In this document: in pieces, positions 1 to 8,332 of the stretch
Position numbering within the stretch: position 1 is the stretch's first letter
Layout: the number at the start of each line of letters is the position of its first letter
DNA from: Algibacter miyuki
GTDB taxonomy: Bacteria > Bacteroidota > Bacteroidia > Flavobacteriales > Flavobacteriaceae
Assembly (NCBI RefSeq): GCF_042427745.1
Contig: NZ_JBHMFA010000031.1
Length of the DNA: 25,164 nt
Direction: 5' to 3' (one strand)
Notes under the pieces: model-generated
Told to the model about the DNA's origin: nothing
Database searches by the model: none
Seen by the model: the letters and a program-made list of their open reading frames with translations, nothing else
Translations under genes and position numbers: made by a program

Positions 1-3000
1 AACTTCGAAGGTTACAGAATCCCCTACATTTGGTGTCGCACTACTACTTGCTGAAATGCCTTTGCTTAAGACTAAATCGGCTTCTTGTATGGTAAAAGTT
101 GCTGTATCTTCATCATCGTCATCGCCTCCTGTAGTTGGGTCATTATCACCATCAGCATTATCTTCATCCACAGTATTATCTGTTGTTGGATCACTATCAG
201 GATCATCTAAATCACTCGCTGTAATTTGAACACTATTCGTATAATTACCTTTATCATTAACAATAGCATCATAGGTTAATCTTCTTGATAAACCATTCCC
301 TAAAGCTAAGTTACTCCAAACAATAGATTTATTTCCGACAATAAAATTACCAGAGTTACTTATAGTTCCTGGAACCAAATCGAATCCTGAAGGTAAAAGA
401 TCTTCAATATCTACACCTGTTGCATCTCCTGGTCCAAAGTTTTCTAACACAACAGTAAATGTAACCGTATCTCCTATCGAACCAGAGATAGGTAATACCG
501 TTTTCGTAATTTGAAGATCGGCAGATTCTAAAATAACAGATGTATTATCCTCATCATCTTCACTTTGATCGCCATCATCATTACCTGGTGTACTATTCGG
601 GTCTGCTTGATCACTTTTTGTTACTTCAGCTGTATTTAAATATTCATTAGTTGTTCCTGTTGGGGCATTAACTTTAGCTGTTATATTTAATATTTGATCT
701 ATGGTCGTAGTTACTGAACCTGTAGTCCAAACACCTGTAGAAGGATTATAATTCCCGCCCGAATCATCGCTCTGATAAGTATACCCGTTAGGTAATTTAT
801 CTAAAACCTCAACATTTGTTGCTGTATTAGCTCCTGCATTAGAAACCGTTATTGTAAACACAACCGTATCTCCAATACTAACATTACTAGGTGAAACCAT
901 TTTTTGAATTGATAAATTTGCAGACTGGATGCTTATAATTGCTGTATCTTCATCATCATCGGCGATACCATCAGCCTTATCATCTACTGTTTCATCTATA
1001 GTTGGATCACTATCAGGATCAATATTATCACTCTCTATAATTTGTGCTGTATTTAAATAAGAACCCGAAGCATTAACAATGGCATCAAAGGTTAAACTTA
1101 AAGTTGAGCCATTAGCAATATCTAAATTAGACCATGAAATAGTTTGTGTACCGGCATCGAAACTTCCAGAATTAGAAACGGTTCCTGGAACCAAACTATA
1201 ACCTAATGGCAATACATCTTCAACTGAAACTCCAGTAGCATCCATATTTAATGCACTAGTATCATTATTAAGAATATCTATTTGAAAAGTCACCGTATCT
1301 CCAACATTTACTGAAGCTGGTGTTACTGTTTTTGTAAGTTCTAAATCTGATATTCCAACGACTTCTAAAATCATAGTATCAGCAATATCTGTACATTGTC
1401 CGTTAGAAAGCGTCCATCGGAACTGATAAGTTCCTAAAACTAATCCTGAGACTTGAGTAGATGCTGAATTTGGATCTATGAAATTAGCTGAAGATGGCCC
1501 TGAAATTTGACTCCAAGTTCCGGTAACCCCAGAAGTTGGCGCATCAGCATTCATATTTACTGGGCTTGAAATTGCAACAACTTGATCTGGACCAGCATCT
1601 ACAGCAGTTAACTGCTCGTTTACCACAACTCTTACTTCATCAACTAATGTACAACCGCCGTTTGTAACCGACCATTCAAAAACATAAGCTCCCGAAATTA
1701 AATTTGTTATGGTTGTCTTTTCAAAATTTGGCGATAATATGGTTGCCGCACTTGGGCCTGAAACTTGACTCCATGTTCCTATTCCTTCAGCTAAAGACGA
1801 TGCATCCATTGTGGTTTGACTCGCACAAATGTCTTGATCGAAACCTGCTTCAGCAGCAGAAGGTCTTGCATCAGGGAAAGTAATTTCTACGGTATCCGTT
1901 TTAGGATCGCACAATGAGCCTGGACTTAAAGGAAAAGGACCTCCGTTTGTAACAGTCCAAGTTAAGGTATATGGTGTGTTAATATTATCTGGTATATTTG
2001 AAAGTGTAGTGGTTGGAGAGTTTGGGCTATCAATAACAATAACACCTCCCGAAGGATCATCTCCTGGGTTTGCAAAAGACCACGTTCCAATTCCAATAAA
2101 ATCGTCTGGATTCGGAGTTAAAACAGCATTTAATTCCGCATCAAATTGACATGCGTTAGGTTGATCTGGACCTGCAATAGCATCACTTGGAGGTTCGAAA
2201 GCTTCAATACGAACAACATCTGCTAATTTTATACAAGCCCCTCTAGTGTAAGTCCATTCTAGAATATAAAGTCCTGGATTTACAATATTCATTGTTGTAT
2301 CATATTGTGTACTATCGGCTAAACTAGCACCTCCACCACCTACAGGAAAAACAATTTGCCATTGTCCGGAAACCGCCGGAGTTCCGCCTATTAATGATGG
2401 ATCTGAACCTGCTAAAGTAACTTCATTAGCAACAGGATCTGTTAAACATTTTTGCTGATCTAGACCTGCATCAGGCTCTGGTGGTTGCGGAATTGTTCCA
2501 ATAGTTACTGTGCTTACGCCAGGATCACAACTAGCTGGCCCTGAACCTGTATTAGTGTTAAAAATAACATCATCTGGTTCATATTGAAATACATATTCTG
2601 AACCTGGAGTTATCGTCGCATTAGCCGTATTTGCTCCCGTTGTGGTTATTGTTGAATTTGTTCCTGTTGTAGAAACTTGTGTCCATGTACCAGAAGAACC
2701 AACTGTTCCTTCTAATAATACACTAGTTGCTGAACATAATTGCTGATCTCCACCTGCTGATGCCGGTGCAGAAACCTCAACCACAACATCGGCCGATAAT
2801 GGTGGTGAACAAAGTGGGCTACCAACAATGTTCCATTTAAAATTATAAGTTCCTGTAACTAAATTAGACACTGTAACCGTTGGACTGTTAGTATCAGAAA
2901 ACGTTGGAACGCTAGGTGCACCTGACTCAATAGTCCAATACCCTATTTCTACATTAGGGTTACCAACAGGGTTGGCTTCAAGAACAACTGTTGTAGCATT

Positions 3001-5769
3001 ACAAACATTAATATCATCCTCAATAACAGATGGAATACTTGCTGGAATTCCTACATTTAGAGTTACACTGCTCGTTGCTGTTCCGCTAGGACAATTACCG
3101 CTACCACGAGTAACTACCCAATCAAAAACATAGGTTCCTGAAAATGTAAATATGACATCACTATTCGGATCCGTATCATCTGCAAAGGTAAAACCTCCCG
3201 GACCTTGATTTAATACCCATTTCCCTGTGGTACCTGTAGGTAACGGATCGTTGGCATCCATCGTAAATGTTGTTTGGCAACCTGTTTGATCTGGACCAGC
3301 ATCGGCTATTGGTTGATCTGCTATTGTTATTTCGACAGTGTCGGAAACAGATTGACAACCACTAAGTCCGTTAGTCACTGTCCAAGTCAAAACATAAGCA
3401 CCTTCTGAAGGGAATGTTACTGTGGCATTGTTATCATTTGCTGAAGGCGAAAAACTGACACCAGCAGCTGGACTTGACCAAACTCCGGTTTCATCTGGAG
3501 CAACTGGCGCACTTCCTGCTAAAGTGTATGATAAATTACTGGCAGCCTGACAATCGTCAGGACCTGCTGATACATTTTGAGGACCTTCCGTATTACTTGT
3601 ATTGATTATTAAAGTAGCACTTTCCGGAGTTGGACATGTAGCGCCTATAGCATCTTTCAAAGCAATAGTCCAAGTAACCGTATACGTTTCATTTTCGGCC
3701 AAATTTTCTATCTGTGTACTTGGGCTATTTACATCTTGAAATGTTGGTCCAGCTGGACTAATTGACCAAGTACCTATTTGGCTTGCAGAAGGTGTATTAG
3801 CATCTACTTGAAACGTTGAGCCAAAACAGATATTCGCAGGCGTAGGTGTGCTTATTGCTGGAGTATCAATGGCTGTAGAGTTAAGTGTTATTGTAATATC
3901 ATCTGGTTCAGCTTGACAACCTACCGAAGGTCCTCCTGTTACATTATACCTAAATGTATATACCCCAGGTGTTGTAATGCCTGTTATATTTATGTTTTCA
4001 GAATAAGGATCATCAATATTCACTGTTGCAGGCCCTCCTATTTGTGACCAAATAGAACTTCCTACCGTTATTTCATTACCTGATAAATTTGCTCCTAAAG
4101 CATCATCATAATTACAATTCAAAACAACATCTCCTCCTGCAGATGGGGTTGTTGCACTTCTTGTTATTGTAATATTAATTGTGCTTGTCGCATCGGTACA
4201 TTCGGTTAATAAATCGCCTCTTGTCTCTGTTCTAAAAGCAATGGTATATGTTCCGGTAGGAAGTTGCGCCAAACTTCCTAAACCAAAGTGATCTAAAAAA
4301 TCTAATGTAAAAACACCTCCAGTAAAATTACCAGTTCCATATTCTCTATATGGTGTTGGGTAAGTAACTTCTGCCGGAGCATTTAAGTTATCAACTGGCC
4401 CGCTTACTATACTGTAAACGGTATTTGTACCCCCTGTAGTTGTTATTGGAATCTGTATTTTAGAAACATTACATTCTCCGATAATATCATTCCCCATATT
4501 AGCTGTTATAGACGGAAAAGCGTCGCTAAACCTTACCGTTACGCTTCCTGTAGAACTACATGCTGGCATACCTCCTGAAACGGTATTAGGATTAACTATG
4601 GTGTAGGTAAATGTATAAGGATCATTCGCATTGTCTAAACCAGAAACTAAAGTGGTTGAGTTTGTTGGATCTGTTAATACGATATCTGGATCGGAACCCG
4701 TATATTCCCAAAGTACTTCCTCTCCTGCAAATGTTGGTTCTGCACCTACTAATGTGGTTTGACTAATAGTTTGATCACAAAAAATAATATTATTATTTTC
4801 AATACTCGATGTTGTTACTTCTTGAGTAGGCTCTGGAACAACGATTGTTACAACATCACTACCATTAACGCATGGTCCACTCACATTCCATCTAAACTGA
4901 TAGGTTCCAGCTTGCAATGGAGACACCGAAGTATTTGCACTATTTGGAGATGCTATGCTTGGAGCTGTTGGCCCACTAACAAAAGACCAAGTACCTTGTT
5001 GCCCATCAATACCACATCCTGCAAAACTCCCCGAAAGGTTAGCCGATTGTGATGCTGTATAACATTGATCTAAATTTTGATCTGCACCTGCATTGACGTT
5101 TTGTTCACCGCCTCTATTTGTAACGGTAATTTCAGCTGTAGAAACACAATCTAAATTTGAGCCTAGTGCGTCTTCATTTCTTATGGTATACCTTATTGTT
5201 GAAACACCACAACTAGTCTCTGGCAGTGTAATTGAAGTTACGTTCTGGTCATTAACGCTAAAAACAACTCCGGCAGATCCTGTTGATGTCCAACGTACGG
5301 TTTCACCAAACTGAGGCGCGCTACCTCTTAAAACTATTGTACCATTACTAGGGCATGACACAATATCGCCGTTGGTAATTACCGCTTTAGTTAATGGCTG
5401 CACCATAACCTGCATATCATCTCGATTATCGCCGCCTTCTCCACAACTTCCTATTAACCTAAAACCATAGGTTTGCCCACCAACGTAGCCTGTAACCGTT
5501 GTTGTAAGAGCGTTAGGGTTATCAATAATTACTGAAGGACCACTTATTTGCACCCATTGCGACCCCGTAAAAGGGCTACCGCCCGGACTGGATACTGAGC
5601 CTGTTAAGATTAAACCATCACTGACACAAATCACTTGATCTGGCCCTGCGTTAGGCGAACAGTTTTGGGCCAAAGCAGAAAAACTTTGGAATAAGAAAAC
5701 TGTAGTAATAAAGAGAAACTTTAAATAATTTGCGCGAGCAGACTCTAGAGGAATGTAGATTTTCTTCAT
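1..5769 (-). CDS. Giant secreted surface protein, N-terminal part (Ig/PKD-like and DUF11 repeats)
   Basis: An open frame of 1923 codons starts at ATG 5769-5767 and leaves the window at position 1 without a stop, so the protein is partial. Residues 1-34 form a signal peptide with a long hydrophobic stretch (about 17-33) and an ALA|Q cleavage site. About a dozen modules of 100-150 residues follow to about residue 1460. Many start with an AGPDQ-like motif (AGPDQVIC, AGADQ, AGGDQQLC, AGFDQDIC) and carry a G-x-W-x-x-x-S-G-P core, as in PKD/Ig-like modules of flavobacterial adhesins. DUF11 modules (ADLxIxKxVxPxxxxxGDTVxF) begin near residues 1470, 1613, 1750 and 1897, joined by acidic DPDSDPT/DDDDED linkers likely to bind calcium. 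From known families the protein should be exported by the type IX system, with its sorting domain beyond the left edge. A role in adhesion or gliding is inferred. Cysteines are frequent in the modules. Confidence 0.9.
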   Translation of the reverse strand, partial: MKKIYIPLESARANYLKFLFITTVFLFQSFSALAQNCSPNAGPDQVICVSDGLILTGSVSSPGGSPFTGSQWVQISGPSVIIDNPNALTTTVTGYVGGQTYGFRLIGSCGEGGDNRDDMQVMVQPLTKAVITNGDIVSCPSNGTIVLRGSAPQFGETVRWTSTGSAGVVFSVNDQNVTSITLPETSCGVSTIRYTIRNEDALGSNLDCVSTAEITVTNRGGEQNVNAGADQNLDQCYTASQSANLSGSFAGCGIDGQQGTWSFVSGPTAPSIASPNSANTSVSPLQAGTYQFRWNVSGPCVNGSDVVTIVVPEPTQEVTTSSIENNNIIFCDQTISQTTLVGAEPTFAGEEVLWEYTGSDPDIVLTDPTNSTTLVSGLDNANDPYTFTYTIVNPNTVSGGMPACSSTGSVTVRFSDAFPSITANMGNDIIGECNVSKIQIPITTTGGTNTVYSIVSGPVDNLNAPAEVTYPTPYREYGTGNFTGGVFTLDFLDHFGLGSLAQLPTGTYTIAFRTETRGDLLTECTDATSTINITITRSATTPSAGGDVVLNCNYDDALGANLSGNEITVGSSIWSQIGGPATVNIDDPYSENINITGITTPGVYTFRYNVTGGPSVGCQAEPDDITITLNSTAIDTPAISTPTPANICFGSTFQVDANTPSASQIGTWSISPAGPTFQDVNSPSTQIENLAENETYTVTWTIALKDAIGATCPTPESATLIINTSNTEGPQNVSAGPDDCQAASNLSYTLAGSAPVAPDETGVWSSPAAGVSFSPSANDNNATVTFPSEGAYVLTWTVTNGLSGCQSVSDTVEITIADQPIADAGPDQTGCQTTFTMDANDPLPTGTTGKWVLNQGPGGFTFADDTDPNSDVIFTFSGTYVFDWVVTRGSGNCPSGTATSSVTLNVGIPASIPSVIEDDINVCNATTVVLEANPVGNPNVEIGYWTIESGAPSVPTFSDTNSPTVTVSNLVTGTYNFKWNIVGSPLCSPPLSADVVVEVSAPASAGGDQQLCSATSVLLEGTVGSSGTWTQVSTTGTNSTITTTGANTANATITPGSEYVFQYEPDDVIFNTNTGSGPASCDPGVSTVTIGTIPQPPEPDAGLDQQKCLTDPVANEVTLAGSDPSLIGGTPAVSGQWQIVFPVGGGGASLADSTQYDTTMNIVNPGLYILEWTYTRGACIKLADVVRIEAFEPPSDAIAGPDQPNACQFDAELNAVLTPNPDDFIGIGTWSFANPGDDPSGGVIVIDSPNSPTTTLSNIPDNINTPYTLTWTVTNGGPFPLSPGSLCDPKTDTVEITFPDARPSAAEAGFDQDICASQTTMDASSLAEGIGTWSQVSGPSAATILSPNFEKTTITNLISGAYVFEWSVTNGGCTLVDEVRVVVNEQLTAVDAGPDQVVAISSPVNMNADAPTSGVTGTWSQISGPSSANFIDPNSASTQVSGLVLGTYQFRWTLSNGQCTDIADTMILEVVGISDLELTKTVTPASVNVGDTVTFQIDILNNDTSALNMDATGVSVEDVLPLGYSLVPGTVSNSGSFDAGTQTISWSNLDIANGSTLSLTFDAIVNASGSYLNTAQIIESDNIDPDSDPTIDETVDDKADGIADDDEDTAIISIQSANLSIQKMVSPSNVSIGDTVVFTITVSNAGANTATNVEVLDKLPNGYTYQSDDSGGNYNPSTGVWTTGSVTTTIDQILNITAKVNAPTGTTNEYLNTAEVTKSDQADPNSTPGNDDGDQSEDDEDNTSVILESADLQITKTVLPISGSIGDTVTFTVVLENFGPGDATGVDIEDLLPSGFDLVPGTISNSGNFIVGNKSIVWSNLALGNGLSRRLTYDAIVNDKGNYTNSVQITASDLDDPDSDPTTDNTVDEDNADGDNDPTTGGDDDDEDTATFTIQEADLVLSKGISASSSATPNVGDSVTFEV

Positions 5770-6240
5770 GTAAAAAATTATGTATTAGGTATTATCTATC
5801 TTATAAAATCTTTATTCATTCCTCATAATTTGCGAAAGCACGTTATAGAGAAATGTAGATTTTCTTTATGTAAAAAACTTATATATTATCCATTGTATAA
5901 AACCTAAATCAAATAAAGATTTCATACATAAAACCCTAATCATTTCTCATTATTTTGCGTTAGCAGACTCTAGAGGAATGTAGATTTTCTCCATGTAAAA
6001 AACTTATATATTATGTATTACTTAAAATCTTGAGCAAGTTGAAATTTCATGTTTCCACCCCTACTCAAGCCTCATTATTTGTATAAACAAACATTAGAGA
6101 CATGTCCTTTTATCTATGTAAAAAAACATCTATATTATGTAACCTAAAACACCTAAACCAAGTCAAAATTTAACACTATAAACCTTACTCAATTCTTATA
6201 ATTTTCGTTGACATTTCTAAGAAAAAACACATGTTATAAT
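5722..6240 (-). repeat. Tandem degenerate repeats carrying the adhesin gene's 5' end (about 100-125 bp units)
   Basis: The sequence around the adhesin start codon recurs upstream. The CAT or TAT trinucleotides corresponding to the start codon lie at 5767-5769 (the real gene), 5867-5869, 5992-5994, 6115-6117 and, weakly, 6230-6232, giving spacings of 100, 125, 123 and 115 bp. Each unit reads on the minus strand as an AT-rich lead, TTTTTTACAT, the bases for K/E-K-I-Y-I, then GCAAATTATGAG or similar. The 5994 copy keeps an ATG and encodes MEKIYIPLESANAK before a stop (5950-5994), against MKKIYIPLESARAN in the real gene. The 5869 copy has ATA instead of ATG plus an internal stop. Similarity decays with distance from the gene. 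Confidence 0.75.
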
Positions 6241-7635
6241 CAATACTCGATTAAACGGTTAATTCGACCGCTAAAATACTAAACAAACTTAAAACAAGAA
6301 ATAAATTTCAACTATAATGAAGCAATTCTATTATATAAATTCTATAAATATTAATCTTTATTTTTTAAGACAGACAATACAACGTTCTTGCGTAAGAGTA
6401 ATTTTAAACATAAAGAAAGTTTTTTCTTAAAACGTATTATAACCTATACTTTATAACCCGAAACTCCTTTTATTATATTTTGATTCGTCACAAATCGATG
6501 ATAGACCTTTATATTTATGTCTAATAAATAAAAGGTATATAAAGACTTTTATATTTTCTAAAAACGCATAACGTTCTTGAGTAAGAATAATTCTAACTTA
6601 CTAGAAGGTTTTTCTTAAAAAAATCATGCTTTAACAATAAAAAACTTACTAATAATTATAGATTTTTAGTTTTGCGCATTTTCCTTTATATGACCGAAAA
6701 TTTATAGTAAACAGTTATCTTTTTACTTATAAATTATAGACTTCAATATTTTTAGAAACCACATAACGCTCTTGCGTAAGAATACTTATATTTTTATAGA
6801 GAGTTTTTTCTTAAAATATTCTTATTCCCCATTGAATAAACACCTTTATCTTAATTGTAATTTTCATGTTTTGCAGAATTTACTTTTTTTTGATAAAAAA
6901 CAATAGTTGATCTTTTATTTTTTTTCTAATAAACAAACCTCATAGATTTTTCTTTTCTAAATAAGGTAACTAATATTTCATTGATCAAATTTCTGACTAG
7001 AAAAACTTGAAATTTTGAACATTAAAAAAACAGCTTTTAATATCCTGTCTTAATTTTATGAAAGAGAGAATGTCTCTAAACACATATTCTCTCGCATTGT
7101 GTTTAAAGTTGTTTTCTTAGATAACAGGATTTCGTTTTCCACAATATAAACTGGAGAGATTATCATGTTCTTAAACTTATATTAAACCATTTAAATCAAC
7201 TCTTAGGTTGTTTCGCCTATGTTTTTCAGTAACGAATACATGCTTTAAAACTGCGCTATAAGCTTTCTATGCCCCAGTGTTTTGTAGTTATTTCTATATG
7301 CCAGCCATAATCCATAAAAAACACTTACATAATTTTTTAGAATGCATTTGCAAGTTTCCCTTCTGGCTTTTCTATTAGTTATAATACGAAGTCAAAAGCA
7401 GCTTCTATGGATAGTTTAGATGCGCTTAACTCCATTCCTTTTGATTTAGATTCCATCTCTATTATATTTCTTCGCTCTTCCGTAAACATTCCGCATGCGT
7501 TATAACTTGCCTGTTTTAAAGTTTGACAAAAACGGAGCTATCCCGATGTCTAATAATTCACATTATATTTTTAGAACGAAAAGAACACTTTCTGATAATA
7601 AATTATAATCTCAGCTATGTTCAAATTAGGCACAA
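5770..7635. other. Long gene-poor AT-rich interval
   Basis: No convincing gene was found in about 1.87 kb. It holds the two repeat families noted separately, and two overlapping inverted repeats at 7064-7104: GAGAGAAT (7064-7071) with ATTCTCTC (7086-7093), and AAACACA (7078-7084) with TGTGTTT (7098-7104). These could form only one at a time. An outer weak pair ATCCTGT/ACAGGAT flanks them. Between 7200 and 7620 I see only short frames, the best being 36 codons on the minus strand (7379-7489), which I do not trust as a gene. The long distance ahead of the adhesin start suggests a long leader or decayed DNA. Confidence 0.6.
6379..6820. repeat. Three copies of a second degenerate repeat (about 190-bp period)
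   Basis: A unit beginning AACGTTCTTGCGTAAGA and ending about 50 bp later in TTTTTTCTTAAAA occurs at about 6381-6432, 6570-6620 and 6765-6817, spaced 189 and 195 bp. The sequence between copies is AT-rich and diverged. The TTTTTTCTTAAAA end and the GCGTAAGA core are the best conserved parts. No coding sequence explains it. It could be worn duplications of an upstream regulatory or leader segment. Function unknown. Confidence 0.65.
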
Positions 7636-7671
7636 AAAAAACGGATTGTGAGCACAATCCGTTACTTTTTT
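7634..7671 (-). terminator. Intrinsic terminator downstream of the tRNA fragment
   Basis: ACGGATTGTG (7641-7650) pairs perfectly with CACAATCCGT (7653-7662), giving a stem of up to 10 bp. On the minus strand the hairpin is followed by a run of T (A-run 7634-7641 on plus). A T-run at 7665-7671 on the plus strand means it could act in both directions. It lies about 24 bp past the 3' end of the tRNA fragment, where the original tRNA terminator would be expected. Confidence 0.8.
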
Positions 7672-7685
7672 AGCTTGAAGCTTTG

Positions 7686-7730
7686 TAGCGGGAACTGGAC
7701 TCGAACCAGTGACCTTCGGGTTATGAGCCC
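7686..7730 (-). tRNA. 3' half of initiator-type tRNA-Met(CAU), not a complete gene
   Basis: Read on the minus strand, 7730-7686 gives an anticodon arm GGG-CTCATAA-CCC with anticodon CAT, a variable loop, a T arm ACTGG-TTCGAGT-CCAGT and the 3' acceptor strand TCCCGCT plus discriminator A. Three consecutive G:C pairs in the anticodon stem are the mark of initiator tRNA. Upstream of the anticodon stem the expected D arm and 5' acceptor strand are missing: the sequence diverges at about 7731 into GAGGTCTCGGGG, with no AGCGGGA-type partner at the right distance. The fragment with its terminator looks like the distal copy left when an element integrates at a tRNA 3' end. The intact tRNA would then lie to the right, beyond the window. 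Confidence 0.75.
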
Positions 7731-7822
7731 CGAGACCTCCTTTTTTGAAACCATTTTACTGGGGTTTCACGCTATTATTATGTAGAATCGTGTTCAAAAC
7801 CGTGTTCAAGTTTATGTTCACT
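7731..7822. other. Putative island end: hairpin and direct repeats beside the tRNA att core
   Basis: Next to the tRNA fragment lies a hairpin GAAACC (7747-7752)/GGTTTC (7763-7768). Beyond it CGTGTTCAA occurs at 7789-7797 and 7801-7809 (12-bp period), with a looser TATGTTCA at 7814-7821. Short direct repeats close to an attachment core are typical of arm-type binding sites for tyrosine integrases of integrative elements. This reading is inferred from layout only. Confidence 0.4.
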
Positions 7823-7863
7823 TATTATACAAATATTTTGATGCAATATAACCCATAATTTAA

Positions 7864-8244
7864 TTACTCCATATATTCCTGCCATTTTATTAAAATATAT
7901 TTTTCAGTATGGTTTTCTATTCTTTTTAAAAAGCCAAATTCAAAAACAAAAAGATAAACATCACCTTTTTTATTTTTCCAATAATGGGTAAAATATTTTG
8001 GATTAAATCCTAAATCTAAAATAACTTTTGCCCTAACTATTGCTTTACCTGATTTATTAAAATTTTTAAGAATTTTTCTATTTAATTTTAATTGATTGTC
8101 CACTTTATTATAGAACCTTGGGACTTCATCTAAAGATTTCCGATAGTGATATGAACTTTTGCAATGCAAATCGCAATAAATTTTATCTGACCGTCCTATC
8201 AGTTCTTTTCCGCAGGATAAACATTCATTCTTTTTTAATTTCAT
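7864..8244 (-). CDS. Small zinc-finger protein divergent from the recombinase
   Basis: 126 residues. The N terminus carries a C-x2-C...C-x3-C cluster (C9, C12, C24, C28; CLSCGKEL...IYCDLHC) followed by a polar, lysine-rich segment. This looks like a zinc-ribbon or treble-clef nucleic-acid binding module. The C-terminal half (about 60-126) has alternating aromatic and hydrophobic residues and ends in KWQEYME. I recognise it as the type of conserved uncharacterised small protein common in Bacteroidota but can name no function. It is transcribed away from the recombinase gene, and the 88-bp gap contains a strong nested palindrome whose edge is only 5 bp from this start codon. A role as regulator or directionality partner of the recombinase is a speculation from position. 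Confidence 0.8.
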   Translation of the reverse strand: MKLKKNECLSCGKELIGRSDKIYCDLHCKSSYHYRKSLDEVPRFYNKVDNQLKLNRKILKNFNKSGKAIVRAKVILDLGFNPKYFTHYWKNKKGDVYLFVFEFGFLKRIENHTEKYILIKWQEYME

Positions 8245-8248
8245 ATCA

Positions 8249-8284
8249 CTTAAACGAAGATTACACGAATACTATTCGTTTAAG
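8249..8284. promoter_or_regulatory. Nested palindromic operator between zinc-finger and recombinase genes
   Basis: CTTAAACGAA (8249-8258) is the exact reverse complement of TTCGTTTAAG (8275-8284). Nested in it, ACGAATA (8265-8271) mirrors TATTCGT (8273-8279) around one C. The motif ACGAA thus occurs three times in 36 bp. It lies in the only intergenic space shared by the two divergent genes, so a repressor could control both. It may equally be a recombinase binding site. Confidence 0.6.
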
Positions 8285-8332
8285 ATACGGTTAAATTATT
8301 TTATATAAATATCTTGTTTTAAAAACTTTAAT

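Noticed and set aside
3176..3358. Short minus-strand frame of 60 codons within the adhesin region
   Set aside because: It lies in another frame of the 1923-codon adhesin gene and has repeat-derived low-quality composition. The same applies to plus-strand frames at 4759-5052 and 5093-5314.
7379..7489. 36-codon minus-strand frame, possible relic of a larger gene
   Set aside because: Too short, no recognised family, and surrounded by stops in all frames.
7686..7790. A complete tRNA gene on the minus strand
   Set aside because: An AGCGTGA run upstream partly pairs with the acceptor 3' strand, but it has a mismatch, lies about 14 bases too far from the anticodon, and no D arm is present.
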